From contig NC_053390.1 in assembly GCF_905171765.1 (NCBI RefSeq), positions 514,314,852 through 514,378,851 on the forward strand: 64,000 nucleotides of DNA. Direction: 5' to 3'. Each line of letters begins with the position of its first letter. Position 1 is the stretch's first letter. This DNA comes from Bufo bufo (taxonomy: Eukaryota; Chordata; Amphibia; Anura; Bufonidae). Shown in pieces: positions 1-12,289 of this stretch. Made by a program: the position numbers and the translations under genes. The notes beneath the pieces were generated by a model. It did not search any database and was not told where the DNA came from. It was given only the letters and a program-made list of their open reading frames with translations.

Positions 1-3000
1 AATCCAGGGGATCCACATTGAGAGATGAACTGACCTGATTTGCTGTGATCTAAGTAGTACCTTAATGCTCGTCTCCTAAAAGTTTTTGTCGCATTGAATG
101 GCGGCTGATGTTCTTCATATGTTTTTCTTGCCTTACCGTTAGAGTGTAACGTTTTGTAGAGCTTCCATAGAGCTCAGTTTCTATGAATGCCGTTCTAACA
201 CTGTTTTGTTCTCTATGCCGGGTATGTTCAACCATGCCACCACAGGGGGGATTGACCTTTTTTGCCCTCTTCCTCTCCTTTGTTCTCTCAGGAACTGAGG
301 AAATGAGACAGGGCCATATCAGAAGTTGCAGGCCTTATCTGAATGCCCCCGTGTGGACGTTAAAGTCCAATGTTTGGATTATTCCTATCAGTCTCTTCTC
401 TATGCTATTGTCTTGTGTGTCCCCTTGTACCCTCGTGTGTCCCATGTCCTATTATCTGTTTGATGTGCCTAAGGATATTGACTATGTTTTTTTGCAGATA
501 TTCTGCTGGGGTGTCTGGAGTGAGGTTCCCTGGAGGACTATCCTCTGCTCTCAAAATAGCAAGTATATGGCCCAACCAATCTTTCCGCCATGATTAAGTG
601 TATATCTTTAAACGTCAAAGGCCTGAACTCCAATGTTAAGAGGAGACTGGCCCTGACGGAGTGTCGTACTCAAAAAGCCGAGGTGGTCTTCCTCCAGGAG
701 ACACACTTTAACGCTACGGGAACATTTAAATTTGCAGCTGGACTATTCTCCAAAACGTATTCAGCATTTAATGATAAAAAAAAAGGCTGGAGTTGCAATC
801 CTTTTATCTGTTAATTGCCCACTCCAGGTGACCTCACAGATATCTGACCCTCAGGGTCGCTATATTATCCTGCAAGCAACCTTGCATGGTACCCCCATTG
901 TCCTCTGCAATTTATACGCTCCGAATTCCAAACAGATCTCCTTCCTCACTAAGGTGCTCACGAAGGTTACTCATTTACTCCCAGCAGCACTTATTGTGGG
1001 AGGTGATTTTAATATCTCCTTCTCTGAAACGCTAGACAGACAGACGTTAGCAGAAAAGCCTCCTTCCAGAGAGCAGGCTAGGCTTTCATGCCTTTTTAAA
1101 CGATTGGTGAGAAAATTTGCGTTGTATGACTTGTGGCGAGTGAATTACCCTACATCTAAGACGTTTACGTTCTACTCACATCCTCACAGTACGCACACTC
1201 GAATTGATTACTTCTTAGGTAATATCCCCACAATGCGCTTAATGATGGATGCTGATATAGGGTCTATCACGTGGTCGGACCACGCACCTATTTTTTTGAC
1301 ATTAAACACTAGACATCCAATTACTAGGGTTTGCCACTGGCGCTTAAACGGGAGCCTTCTTTCTAACCCTATACCTAGACAGTCCCTACAGGAGGGTTTG
1401 TCAGAATATTTTCGTATTAACCAACAATCAGTCTCCTCCATGTCTACCTTATGGGAGGCACATAAAGCTGTCTTCAGGGGTAATGGCATAGCCATTGGAG
1501 CTAAATTGAAAAAGGATAGAAATATGCAGTACTGTTCTATCAAGTGTGATCTGGAGCGCTTGGAGGACCAGTTGGGATCCCGTAACTCTCGCCACCTTTT
1601 AAGGCGCATAATTATGCTCAGAACTAGGCTGAGAGATCTAGCATTGGCGAAAACCGATAAACTACTCCTGTATTCTCGGCAACACTATTATGCCTGGGGA
1701 AATAAATCGCATACGCTCTTGGCGAAACAGTTGCGAGATTCTAATATGACAAGCACCCCGACTGCCCTGAGACAAGCAGATGGCACTATTACCTATGATC
1801 CCAATAAAATTATCGCCCTCTTTCAGAAATACTATGAAAATCTTTACTCTCTCCCCCAGCAGGTCCCTAAGGACTCTCTGAGGCAGCGGGAAATTTTTTC
1901 CTCCTTCCTCACACAATGTCAGCTACCTAAATTAACTAGTGACCTAGGAGCTACCCTTAACACTCAGATTACAGCTGAGGAAATATCAGAAGTGATAAAA
2001 AACCTTCCTAATAGCAAGTCACCTGGACCAGATGGTCTGCCATACCTCTACTATAAAACATATGTAGATACCCTCCTTCCATATATGGTCAAGATTTTTA
2101 ACTCTTTCCTAGAGGGCTCTCCTATACCGGACACAATGCTTCAATCCTTCATTACCCTTATACCAAAACCAGGGAAGGATCATATGGATTGCGCCAACTA
2201 TCGTCCTATAGCCCTCCTTAATTCAGACTTAAAGATATTTACAAAACTTCTGGCGAACAGGCTTGTTAACCTGCTACCGAGTTTGATTCATAAGGATTAA
2301 GTTGGCTTTGTGTTAAATCGCCAAGGAGGCGACAATACGAGGAGAACTATAGATCTGATAGACATTGTTAACAGGCGGAAACAGCAAGCGTTAATACTGG
2401 GTCTTGATGCTGAAAAGGCCTTTGACCGCCTAAGTTGGCCTTTTATGTTTTCTGCATTACGGTGTTTTGATATAGGGGGGCCTTTCTTGAATGCCATTCG
2501 TGCTCTTTACACCCGCCCAACAGCTTATGTGAAAACGACTCATGCCCAGTCCAGCATAATAACTATTCAAAAAGGAACTAGGCAGGGTTGCTTGTTATCC
2601 CCCTTACTTTTCGTACTTTGCATAGAGCCTTTGGTGGCGCTAATACGAGCCCATCCTGATATTCAAGGAATAGAAGTCAATAAGGTGTCCTTTAAACTAT
2701 CACTCTTCGCTAATGATATCCTTCTTACGTTGACAAACCTACATACTTCACTACCGAATATAGGGGAATATGGCAGACTGTCTGGATATAAGATTAATAC
2801 TTCAAAAACTGAGGCTTTATCTATTAATATCCCGCCGGATGTACTGAGTACCCTACAAAGCAATTTCCATTTTAAATGGAATGATACCACCCTCAAATAC
2901 CTGGGAGTCCAGCTAACAAAAACATATAATAACCTCTATGCTCATAATTTTGTTACCCTCTTCCAGGAACTTAATTTGCTTATGGCTAAATGGATGCCCT

Positions 3001-3768
3001 TGCCAATTTCTTTATTGGGACACATTGCAGCGGTCAAAATGACCATACTGCCTAAGTTATTATATGTAATGGAAACTATTCCGGTTCCCATACCTAAGAA
3101 AGATCTGAGAGCTTTGCAATCTTCCATCCTTAGGTTTGTCTAGAATGGAAAAAGACATTTAAAAGAGAATTTATTGCTGTACTCTTACTGCCCTCAAATC
3201 ACAAGGTGGTCTGGGGCTCCCTGATGTAACAAAATACTACTGGGCGACACATTTACGTCGTATACCTGCATTGTCTTCCCTGCTGGCATTCTCTAGATGG
3301 ATGGAAATTGAAAAGCTATGGTTGGCTTCTATTCACCCTAATGCCCTTTTGTGGTCACCATTACCGGCCAATTGTACTACCCAATTGTTGGGTCCTATGT
3401 CACTAACATATAATGTCTGGAAAAGTTGCAAGCAGAAATTTCCGTTGGTATCTGATAAATCCTCCATGACCTCGTTTTTATTTAATCCTGTATTCCCGTT
3501 AGGGCTACAATACACATCTTTTAAGCCGTGGTTCTCCAATAAATTATTCAGATTTGCCGATTATAGTGGAATATAGAACCCTTGAGATTATACCGTTTGA
3601 ATTGCTTAAGGAAAAATACAATCTACCTGAGTCCTCTAGATGGCAGCATATACAAATTCAGCACTTGCTTAGAACCCTATTTAATGATACAAAGGTATCT
3701 ACCCCGACAATGTTTGAACGACTTTGTAAACTCTCGACCTCTACCAGGGGTCTTATATCAGACATATA

Positions 3769-4793
3769 CACTCACCTAAAGAATTATTAGGAACACCATA
3801 CTAATACGGTGTTGGACCCCCTTTTGCCTTCAGAACTGCCTTAATTCTACGTGGCATTGATTCAATAATGTTGGCCCATATTGATAGAATAGCATCTTGT
3901 AGTTGATGGAGATTTGAGGGATGCACATCCAAGGCACGAAGCTCCCGTTCCACCACATCCCAAAGATGCTCTATTGGGTTGAGATCTGGTGACTGTGGGG
4001 CCATTTTAGTACAGTGAACTCATTGTCATGTTCAAGAAACCAATTTTAAATGATACAAGCTTTGTGACATGGTGCATTATCCTGCTGGAAGTAGCCATCA
4101 GAGGATGGATACATGTTCTCATTCTGTTTACGCCAAATTCGGACTCTACCATTTGAATGTCTCAACAGAAATCAAGACTCATCAGACCAGGCAACATTTT
4201 TCCAGTCTTCAACAGTCCAATTTTGGTGAGCTCGTGCAAATTGCAGCCTCTTTTTCCTATTTGTAGTGGAGATGAGTGGTACCCGGTGGGGTCTTCTGCT
4301 GTTGTAGCCCATCCGCCTCAAGGTTGTGCGTGTTGTGGCTTCACAAATGCTTTTCTGCATACCTCGGATGTAACGAGTGGTTATTTCAGTCAACGTTGCT
4401 CTTCTATCAGCTTGAATCAGTTGGCCCATTCTCCTCTGACCTCTAGCATCCACAAGGCATTTTTGCCCACAGGACTGCCGCATACTGGATGTTTTTCCCT
4501 TTTCACACCATTCTTTGTAAACCCTAGAAATGGTTGTGCGTGAAAATCCCAGTAACTGAGCAGATTGTGAAATACTCAGACCGGCCCGTCTGGCACCAAC
4601 AACCAAGCCACGCTCAAAATTGCTTAAATCACCTTTCTTTCCCATTCTGACATTCAGTTTGGAGTTCAGGAGATTGTCTTGACCAGGACCACACCCCTAA
4701 ATGCATTGAAGCAACTGCCATGTCATTGGTTGACTAGATAATTGAATTAATGAGAAATAGAACAGGTGTTCCTAATAATTCTTTAGGTGAGTG
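3769..4793 (-). mobile_element. Tc1-like DNA transposon A, internally deleted
   Basis: It has perfect 29-bp terminal inverted repeats (3769-3797 and 4765-4793, starting CACTCACC and ending GGTGAGTG) flanked by TA duplications at 3767-3768 and 4794-4795. It sits inside L1 copy A ORF2, and removing the element plus one TA restores the L1 reading frame. At 1025 bp it is shorter than a usual ~1.6-kb Tc1 element because the transposase gene has lost its middle. Confidence 0.95.
3801..4645 (-). pseudogene. Tc1/mariner transposase pseudogene (element A)
   Basis: A DDE transposase that would cut and paste the element at TA sites. The N-terminal part (4172-4645) reads from an ATG through a helix-turn-helix region (SISQSAQLLGFS, then [10 protein letters not shown]) to the first catalytic Asp in WSDES. 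The reading frame then breaks. The second Asp is in QQDNAPCH near 4080, and the last part (3801-4004) carries SPDLNPIEHLWD with the third acidic residue. Only about 30 codons separate the first two Asp residues, where roughly 90-100 are normal, so about 200 bp are missing. Not functional. Confidence 0.92.
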
Positions 4794-6429
4794 TATGTTC
4801 TTCTTTCAACTCCGGAATCCCCACTGGTTATGCGGCATGTGTATATGTCTAAATGGGAGAGATACCTGGAGAAGGAAATACCGCCGAGTGATTGGCAGCT
4901 TATATGGCGTAGAGCATCAATTTCGTCCACTTGTGTGACCTATAGAGAGAATTCCTATAAGCTTTTGATGTTTTGGTATCACACACCCCAGATGCTCAGA
5001 CACCTGAATCCTACTGTCTCTGGTACTTGTTGGAGGTGTGGCCAAGGGTCTTTATTTCACATCTTTTGGGACTGTCATGCCATATTCCCACTATGGAGAG
5101 AGACCCAACATCTTATATTGCAACTAATTAAAACAAAATTTTTACTAGACCCATATATGTTTTTACTGAACATGCCCCCAATAGTACTAAAGAAACACGT
5201 ACTCTGTTTAATACTTCACATATTGTCGGCGACTAGACGCCTTATAGCTAAATACTGGAAGAGACAGGACATACCGACACGGCCTGATCTGTTCTCTAGT
5301 ATTATGGAGGTTAGACGAATGGAATATTTATCTGCGCTTATCAATAACTCTATAGACAAATTTCATAAGGTATGGCAGCCTTGGGACACATTCACAGAGA
5401 CTGCTAAATAGTATCCTTCTCAAACCCCCCCCGCCACCCCCTGTCTACCCTCCTGTGTCTTGTCCTGTCCTTTGTTCATAGTAATTACAATGTTATACAC
5501 TATGATTGCATAGTCGTGGGCAGTTATTGCTCAGTTATATTACTACTCCCCTGGTGATCGGGTTATATACAAATTATTATTGATGTAACTGGAATTGCTT
5601 GTTATGCATTTATGTGATTTATTTGCATTGTCAAATCTTTCATATTTACTGATTACTTGATGGTCAGCAGATTTCATAAGGAAATATGTATGTTTCTTTT
5701 ACTCTTATAACTTCTTTAATAAAAAGACAATTATACAAAAAAGAAAAGTGATAGAGTGAGGCATGTAGTATGATACACCTGAAAGACACATAAACAGAAC
5801 GGAAAACCCATTAGAATATAAGTGCTCACACTGTCCACTGAGTGATGAGTGAGAGCCAGTACTCACAGTCCTACTGGAGCGGCGTATTGCAAACGTCCAG
5901 GGTCCTGGGCATGGAGGTTCACCTTGCAACCATCACATATGCACGCCTGACAAACATACACAGGCGCGCTGTGTTTAAACAAGAGGAAGGGGAGGGACGT
6001 CAGCCTGTGCGCATACGCCGACCCAGGTGACCGGACCATGTCACATGATCGGGCCATCGGAGATACAGCGTTCCAGTCCAGTGTGCAGGCGCAAGTGGCC
6101 GAACAATGCCAGGGCAGCCCATGGAGAACGCATCTCCGGTGACGTAAAGACGTCACCGCTCCTCCAAAGCTGACCGCCGGGCGCCGAGCTGATAGATAGC
6201 TGAAGGCTGTTTTAAGAATATACCCAGGTACAGCCATCTAAACTGCCTCAATATTTTGCTCCCATACAGCACCATGCTGAAATAGGTCGAGGTGGAGCTG
6301 TTGGGGTAAATTTAAGTTATAAACCCCACGGCTACTACACTTCCACACCTAAACTAAAGGGGAAAATTTCATTAAAAGAACCCCTATGCATATGACAAAA
6401 AGGGACATTTATGGCAGGAATCAAAACCT

Positions 6430-6962
6430 GTAGAGAGGAGAAGGATAAGCAGGCACACTCTGATTTGGGTCAATCTATAAATTTATTTATATTTCAAGTG
6501 ATAGTGAGGTCTGATATATGAATATTGTATAGTAAAATGAGCAAGGTAGAACTCAAAAATAGTAAAAATAGAATTGTATATAAGTCCTTTTTATAGTAGT
6601 AGAAAGTGTAAAATGTAGAAATAGTGATGATAAAAGGTTATCACCACTGGGTATAAGTGATGAATACCCTGAAAAGAAATGTCTAGATAAAAAATGTCTT
6701 TCATAAAACAGTCTTTCATATAATAGTGGCCACTGGTCAAAGGATAAAATCAAGTAAAAAGGTGTGCCTTATATGATTAAAACTCCATGTGTAGGATAGT
6801 CCTTCATAAGGCAATCGCTGGAGAGAGGATTAATATCGAATAATGCCCCTTTATATACTTATGGCTCAGTTTGTACGGTATTTTACAGATAATAATCGCC
6901 GCTGAGCAGAGGATAGATATTGCGCCTTTTCAATATGTTTTCCATAAAACAGCAGGCATGTA
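6430..6962 (-). repeat. PLE2 3' pseudo-LTR
   Basis: About 530 bp repeated in direct orientation at 17150-17626 and inverted at 17627-18185. This copy has a segment of about 38 bp (around 6625-6665) that the 5' copy lacks, and it lacks nine bases (TTCATAGAG) present in the other two. Its outer edge is the 14-bp target duplication. Confidence 0.85.
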
Positions 6963-7334
6963 CATATATAGTTGCAGTTCAAAGTTTGAGACAATATGTA
7001 ACTATTAATTGCTGTATTCTATATGCCAAGCTGTGGAGGAAAGGGATGCTCTGGGCCTGAGTGCGGCGTCCCGCACTGTCTCTGGCTGCAGAGGTCACTT
7101 ACCCTTCCCGGCTCTGATTGTGTTGGATCCTCTGGTAGTAGTCGGCTGTTCCTGGGAGGCTGTTTCAATTCAGTCCAGTTCACAGGAGTCGGCGGCATGC
7201 CTCGTGTTGCCTAGGACGCCAGGGGGCGTTGTTCGCGCGTCTGGAGGATGACGCAAGCGGTCATGTGATCGCGATCCTTTCCAAGCTTGTTCACAGTGTT
7301 CCTCCTGCTTTGTTTCGAATGGTGAATGTTCCAG

Positions 7335-7396
7335 CAATCCTCAGCTTCTTAAACGCGTTTCGGGAGTCTCTACCTTCATCAGTAAGTGGAGGATTG
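7335..7396 (-). ncRNA. Type I hammerhead self-cleaving ribozyme (PLE2)
   Basis: Read on the minus strand, all core parts are present in order. Outer stem I CAAUCCUC pairs perfectly with GAGGAUUG (8 bp). An internal loop (CA opposite AAGCU) is followed by inner stem I CUUA/UAAG (4 bp). Then come CUGAUGA, a short stem II (GG/CC with an eight-base loop), GAAA, a minimal stem III from the self-complementary ACGCGU, and the UU before the cleavage point. A stem III of only about 2 bp is the form reported for Penelope-associated small hammerheads, which can act as dimers. It lies downstream of the PLE2 coding region, where such ribozymes process element RNA. Stem II is weak, so activity is not certain. 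Confidence 0.85.
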
Positions 7397-8027
7397 TGGT
7401 GGATACTGTGGTATTTATAGGGCAGCAGTGATTAACTTATTTGTGGGCTAATTATCGCTACCAATAAGGTTGATGAGTTCAATTGGTTGCTTTATTCCAG
7501 TCCTATTTGGCACATTGAATTTGTGGCCAGAATAAAAATGTGCAAATTGTGAAAAAATAAATGAACATAAAAATAAAAGTAAAAAAATTAGACTAGGAAA
7601 GATGTGAAGATATATAGGTGGGGATGTCTAATTGGTACCGATCACTCCTGTCTTAATTGGTACCGATCACTCCTATAATGGGGTGATTATTTTTGCAAAT
7701 TAGATTGATTTGATGGATATTATAGTTTTGTCTTTATTTTGCAAAGTGGTGATTATGGATTTTTTGGTTAGGAACCCTCATATATCCCGTAGGTCAAACA
7801 CCTTATTTTGTGGTGTAAGGAAAATAGTAGCATATTTGGTTAGTTATGCCTCAGATGGGCATACTTTAGCATTATGGGTTTCTATAGTGTATAGAGCTAA
7901 TTGCTGTGTAAGTATTTGCTGGTTGGTAGTATTTGTAGTGTAGTTTGTAAGTATTTTGTGTAGTTGTAAGTATTTGTAGTGTAGAGGACTTATTGTTATT
8001 GTGGATGCGGGCTTGATCTATTCTATA

Positions 8028-8600
8028 TTTTCACTGTAGTATTACTGGTAGGTCCCGGTGTTTTCTAGTTGTGAGCATGCAGTGGTCCTGATGTTTCCTG
8101 GTTGTAAGTATACAGTAGGATGGGCCCATTATGTCACTGGTCCGTAGTATGAAAGACCCAGTGAATATTCGGGTTTGTCATCCCTGTATATTCCAAAGAG
8201 GGGAGGACGACATAAATTGCAGCAAAAAAGATAGACAGAATTCAATATTGTAGATTTATACAATGTAAAAAGGTAATTTCTGTGTGTTTCTGTATGAGTG
8301 TTCACTGATTGATAGTATATATGGTGTAGGGGGATAATTGTTGTTGTTGATGCGGGCTATGATTGATTATTTTGTGTAGGTTTAAGGCATGCTTATATAT
8401 TTCATATAGATTTGAGGCTTGCTTGTATATTTAATATAGATGTGGATCTTCATATGTTTTTACTGTAGTATTGCTGGTAAATCCTGGTGTTTCTTAGTTG
8501 TGAACATACAATGGGAGCTGCCCGTTGTATCACTGGTCCGTAGTATGAAAGACCCAGTGAATACCCGGGTTTGCCATCCCTGTATATTCAAAAAAGGGAG
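8028..8600. repeat. Diverged tandem duplication in PLE2 3' untranslated region
   Basis: 8028-8200 and 8452-8598 share the block CACTGGTCCGTAGTATGAAA and flanking text, in the same orientation about 420 bp apart. Both include the phrases TTTTACTGTAGTATT and CATCCCTGTATATTC or close variants. The region 6963-9020 otherwise has no coding potential beyond the hammerhead. Confidence 0.7.
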
Positions 8601-11600
8601 AACAGCACAGGACACAGCGGAAAGGAGGAAAGCGCCTGAATAGGTTCATAACATATGGGAACCCATGAGTGCGGTAGTGGTGTCAATATGACGGGAGCCC
8701 AAAGTTTGGGGCATATGAGACGCTGTGAATATGATAGTAGTCTAAGTATGGTGAGGGAGTCATCACACTTAGAAATTGAGGACCTAGTTGATGTTGGATT
8801 CTCTTTATCTCATATCTCTTTGTCTCGTGTAATTCTTATGATATTCATCATTGTTTTTGTCTAAGGTTGATGTAGTTTCTAAATTCTTGTTGGTGGAGTA
8901 GTAGGCCTTTGTGTTTGTGGGTAGTGTGATTGCTAGTGAGGGTCGGCCGCTCGCCAAGGGGCAACCGGAGGGAATATAATGACCCCACTGATTACTCATC
9001 GAAGAGCAGCAACCCCCCAATCAGAGGAAACCAAAGATCTCCATCTCTGCATTCAGTCCATTTGGCAGAACAGAGTTGAATTCGAAGATCCTCCTGGATT
9101 CTATTCTCAACATTTTATGTATAAAATTGCCCCCTCTCCAATCCTTCTTTACCTTTTCTAGTGCCGTATACTTTAATCCACTGGGGCCTTTGTTATGAGT
9201 AATTCTGAAGTGGTTTGATATTGTGTGTTTGTCGTAACCTTTTCTTATGTTTGCAATGTGTTCTGATACGCGTTTTTGGAGTGTTCTTTTGGTGCGGCCA
9301 ATATATAGTTTTTGACATGGCCATTCTAGGGCATATATGACTTCTGTTGAGCTGCAGGTTAAGAATTCTTTAATTTCTTGTTTGTGGAGGTTTGTTTTGG
9401 ATATGACACAGGTAGTTTTCTTGGGAAATGATGTTGTTTGACAATTATTACATTTTCCACATCTGAAAAATCCTGTGATGTCTGCCCATTCTTGAATTGT
9501 TGTTGAATGTCCTCTGTTTTGTTTGACAATGGGGGCAATTTTTAAGCCTAGATTTGGAGCTTTGGTGAACGTGATTAGTGGGGTATCTGTGATAGTGATC
9601 CCTATTTTATCCTGTTTTATATGATACCAATGATTATTTATAAATGATATTTTTCATTTTTTTGTATTGTGGGTTGTAGGGTAATATAATTCTAGGTGTT
9701 GAATCTCCCTCTTCTAGTTTTTTAGTTATTTTATTAAAGAATGATTTCCTTTCCATTTTTTTTTACTTTATTTAATGATGTTTCTAGCAGTTCAATGGGG
9801 TATTTTTTATCCATAAATTGTGTTTTCATTTTCTCTGATTCTTCTTCAAAATGAGATTCTATTGTACAGTTTCTCTTAACCCTGCGGAACTGTCCCTGTG
9901 GAATATTTGTAAGCCATGATGGTAAATGACAGCTGTCATATTGGATAAAACTGTTTTTAGATGTTGGTTTGTGGTAAGTGGTGCATATGAGTTTGTCTTT
10001 TTCTATTGCTATTTGTAAATCCAGAAATTCTACTTTGGATGTACTCATAGATATGGGTTTGCCGTATGGGTTTGTATTGATTGTTGTTAGGAAAGTGTCC
10101 AAGTTGTCTCTGCTGTCTTTCCATATGAATATGATGTCGTCAATATAACGTTGCCAGAGCACCAAAACGACCCCAGTCTGGGTGCTATGGTCTCGTCCTC
10201 CCTCTGCGCCATAAATAGGTTTGCGTAACTAGGGGCGAATCTGGTGCCCATGGCCGTACCTTGAGTCTGTAAATAGAAATCTGAGTTCCAGTAGAAATAG
10301 TTGTGGTTGAGTATGAATTCTATGCCTCCTATTATATAGTCAATTTGTTCCGGTAGTAGTTTGGCTTCTTTGATTAGTTGTTATTTAACTGCTTCTGTTC
10401 CCTGTTGGTGATTAATACTGGTGTAAAGTGATTGAACATCTAATGTTCCTATGTGGCAATGTGCTTCAAATTTTAGGTTTTCAACTGTTTTAATGATTTG
10501 TGTAGTATCTTTAATGTATGAGTTAATATTTTTAACTCTTGGTAGTAGAAGTGTATCTATATATTGTGATAGGTTACTTGTTAGTGATTGTATGCCCGAA
10601 ATGATGGGGCGGCCAGGTGGGTTATCTCTGTTTTTATGTATTTTTGGGAGGCAGTATAGTGCTGGTAGTCTTTGGGGCGTATTGACTATGAAAGTATATT
10701 CTGTTTCCAATATGATACCCTTTTCTTTTCCTCTTTCACAGTATTGTACTAATTCTAGGTAATATTGTTCCGTTGGGTTGTTTTTTTGTTTTTTATATGT
10801 ACTGATGTCTGCTAATTGTCTCATACATTCGTTATTATAGTCAGAGACATTTTGAATTATGATCGCTCCTCCCTTATCCGCTGGATGTATTACTATGTCG
10901 TTTTCTTTTTGCAGTTGTTTTATAGCCTCTGTTTCCTTTCTAGATAGGTTGTTCCATTTCTTTGGTTGTTCTTTCATTTTGCGTATGTCTCAATCTACAC
11001 ATTGTTTAAATGATGCCAATTCCTGTCCTATTTCCTGTCGCGGATATTTTTTGGAAGTACTTTTTAATGAGGTGTGTTCATATGTTTTATTAATCGTGCT
11101 TTCTTTTGTTATGGGATTTTTCATGTGATATTTCTTTAAGCAAAGTTTCCGAAAGATTTTTTCTATACCTATAAAGGTGTCAAATTTGTTCAGTGTATTA
11201 GTAGGTGCAAATTTCAAACCATTATTTAATAGGCTGATTTGGGCCTTATTTAAAGTGACGTTACTTAGATTTACTGTATAATTGTGTCCTCATGGTGATC
11301 TATCTGTTGTATTTTGGTCTTGTTTCCCCTTCCTCTGCGTATCTTTTTCTTTCTCTTGAGTCGTATTGTCTTGTTTGGTAGGTTTGGTGATTGTCTCTCC
11401 TTTGTGGTGCTTGGTGATTCTCTCCTGGTTGTTGTTGTGCTCTGTTCAGGTGTTGTGAATTGTGTTGATGGTGTGTTCTGTATTCTTGTTCTTGTGATGG
11501 TTGTCTGTATCGCAGATTGTATCTGTGGTTTTGAGGGGTAGGTGTTGGGGAGCGGGGTGGTCTCTGTCGGGTGTGGGGTCTGTGGTGTGGGGGGGTTCGG

Positions 11601-12000
11601 TCTAAAAAATGATTTTGTTCTTCCAATACTTCAAATCTATTGCTCGTGGATATTGGATATTTGTTTGGTCTTTGTGGTGCAGTCGGTTGAGTATTGTCGT
11701 TTCTTTCTCTGTGATTGTCTGTCTCCCTATCTGTGGGGTTAGTGTTTTGTTTTTCTCTCTGTTCCTTTTTTTGGTGAATGTTGTTTCTCAACATTTTTCT
11801 AGATTATTGCAGAGTTTCTGTTGCCAAGTGTTGTAGTCGTCATTTTTTGTGAATTTTTCCATTTTGATTTTAATTTAATCTAATTGTGCTGTGGTTTCTT
11901 TTAACCACCTCCGGACCGCCTAACGCAGGATCGCGTTCCGGAGGTGGCAGCCCTGCGCAGAGTCACGCATATATGCGTCATCTCGCGATGGGCGAGATTT

Positions 12001-12225
12001 CCTGTGAACGCGCGCACACAGGCGCGCGCGCTCACAGGAACGGAAGGTAAGAGAGTTGATCTCCAGCCTGCCAGCGGCGATCGTTCGCTGGCAGGCTGGA
12101 GATGTGTTTTTTTTAACCCCTAACAGGTATATTAGACGCTGTTTTGATAACAGCGTCTAATATACCTGCTACCTGGTCCTCTGGTGGTCCCCTTTGTTTG
12201 GATCGACCACCAGAGGACACAGGTA
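12001..12225. repeat. Cluster of four consecutive hairpins
   Basis: Hairpin 1 (12001-12038) has arms CCTGTGA...TCACAGG enclosing alternating CG. Hairpin 2 (12059-12103) has an 18-bp perfect stem starting ATCTCCAGCC around a nine-base loop. Hairpin 3 (12125-12167) has a 19-bp perfect stem starting AGGTATATTAG. Hairpin 4 (about 12172-12225) pairs GTCCTCTGGTGGTC with GACCACCAGAGGAC. The cluster recurs in mirror order in copy 2 (about 26550-26785). Confidence 0.9.
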
Positions 12226-12289
12226 GCTCAGTAAAGTCCCACCAAGCACCACTACACTACACTACACCCCCCCCCCGTCACTTATTAAC

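Larger units (their letters stand above)
590..5411 (+). pseudogene. L1 ORF2 pseudogene (endonuclease-reverse transcriptase)
   Basis: In active elements this protein nicks target DNA and reverse transcribes the element RNA. The endonuclease opens with the NVKGLN box and has LQETHF (about 694), GGDFN (about 1000) and SDHAP (about 1275). The RT has SPGPDGLP (about 2020), a YRPIALLN block (about 2200), an AEKAFDRL block (about 2410) and GTRQGC (about 2575). A CX2CX7HX4C knuckle lies at about 5029-5080. Breaks are a frameshift in an A9 run at 776-784, TAA at 2298-2300 where Gln is expected, TAG at 3141-3143 where Trp is expected, and a disrupted 3144-3270. There is a further frame change near 3560 and a Tc1 insertion at 3767-4795. 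The catalytic FADD motif reads FAND (2706-2717). Without the Tc1 the frame continues exactly, giving about 1265 codons, a normal L1 ORF2 length. Confidence 0.9.
1..5742 (+). mobile_element. L1-clade LINE, copy A (left part lies outside the window)
   Basis: A non-LTR retrotransposon. It has an apurinic endonuclease plus reverse transcriptase ORF2 (590-5411) and a 3' untranslated part with AATAAA near 5715 and an A-rich end (about 5735-5745). Bases 1-589 precede ORF2 and match no ORF1; they are probably the inter-ORF spacer, and the ORF in them (183-593) has no recognisable domain. The 3' end abuts the left arm of PLE1. From about 5743 the sequence is the reverse complement of 26881-26964, so the L1 most likely inserted into PLE1. 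The matching upstream target duplication would be outside the window. The element is interrupted by a Tc1 copy at 3769-4793. Confidence 0.85.

Noticed and set aside
183..593. 136-codon open frame before L1 copy A ORF2
   Set aside because: No ORF1-like coiled coil or RNA-binding motif, hydrophobic and cysteine-rich by chance, and overlapping the ORF2 start. Treated as spacer.
11314..11836. Plus-strand open frames of 66-75 codons
   Set aside because: Antisense of the basic linker of the PLE2 protein on the minus strand.
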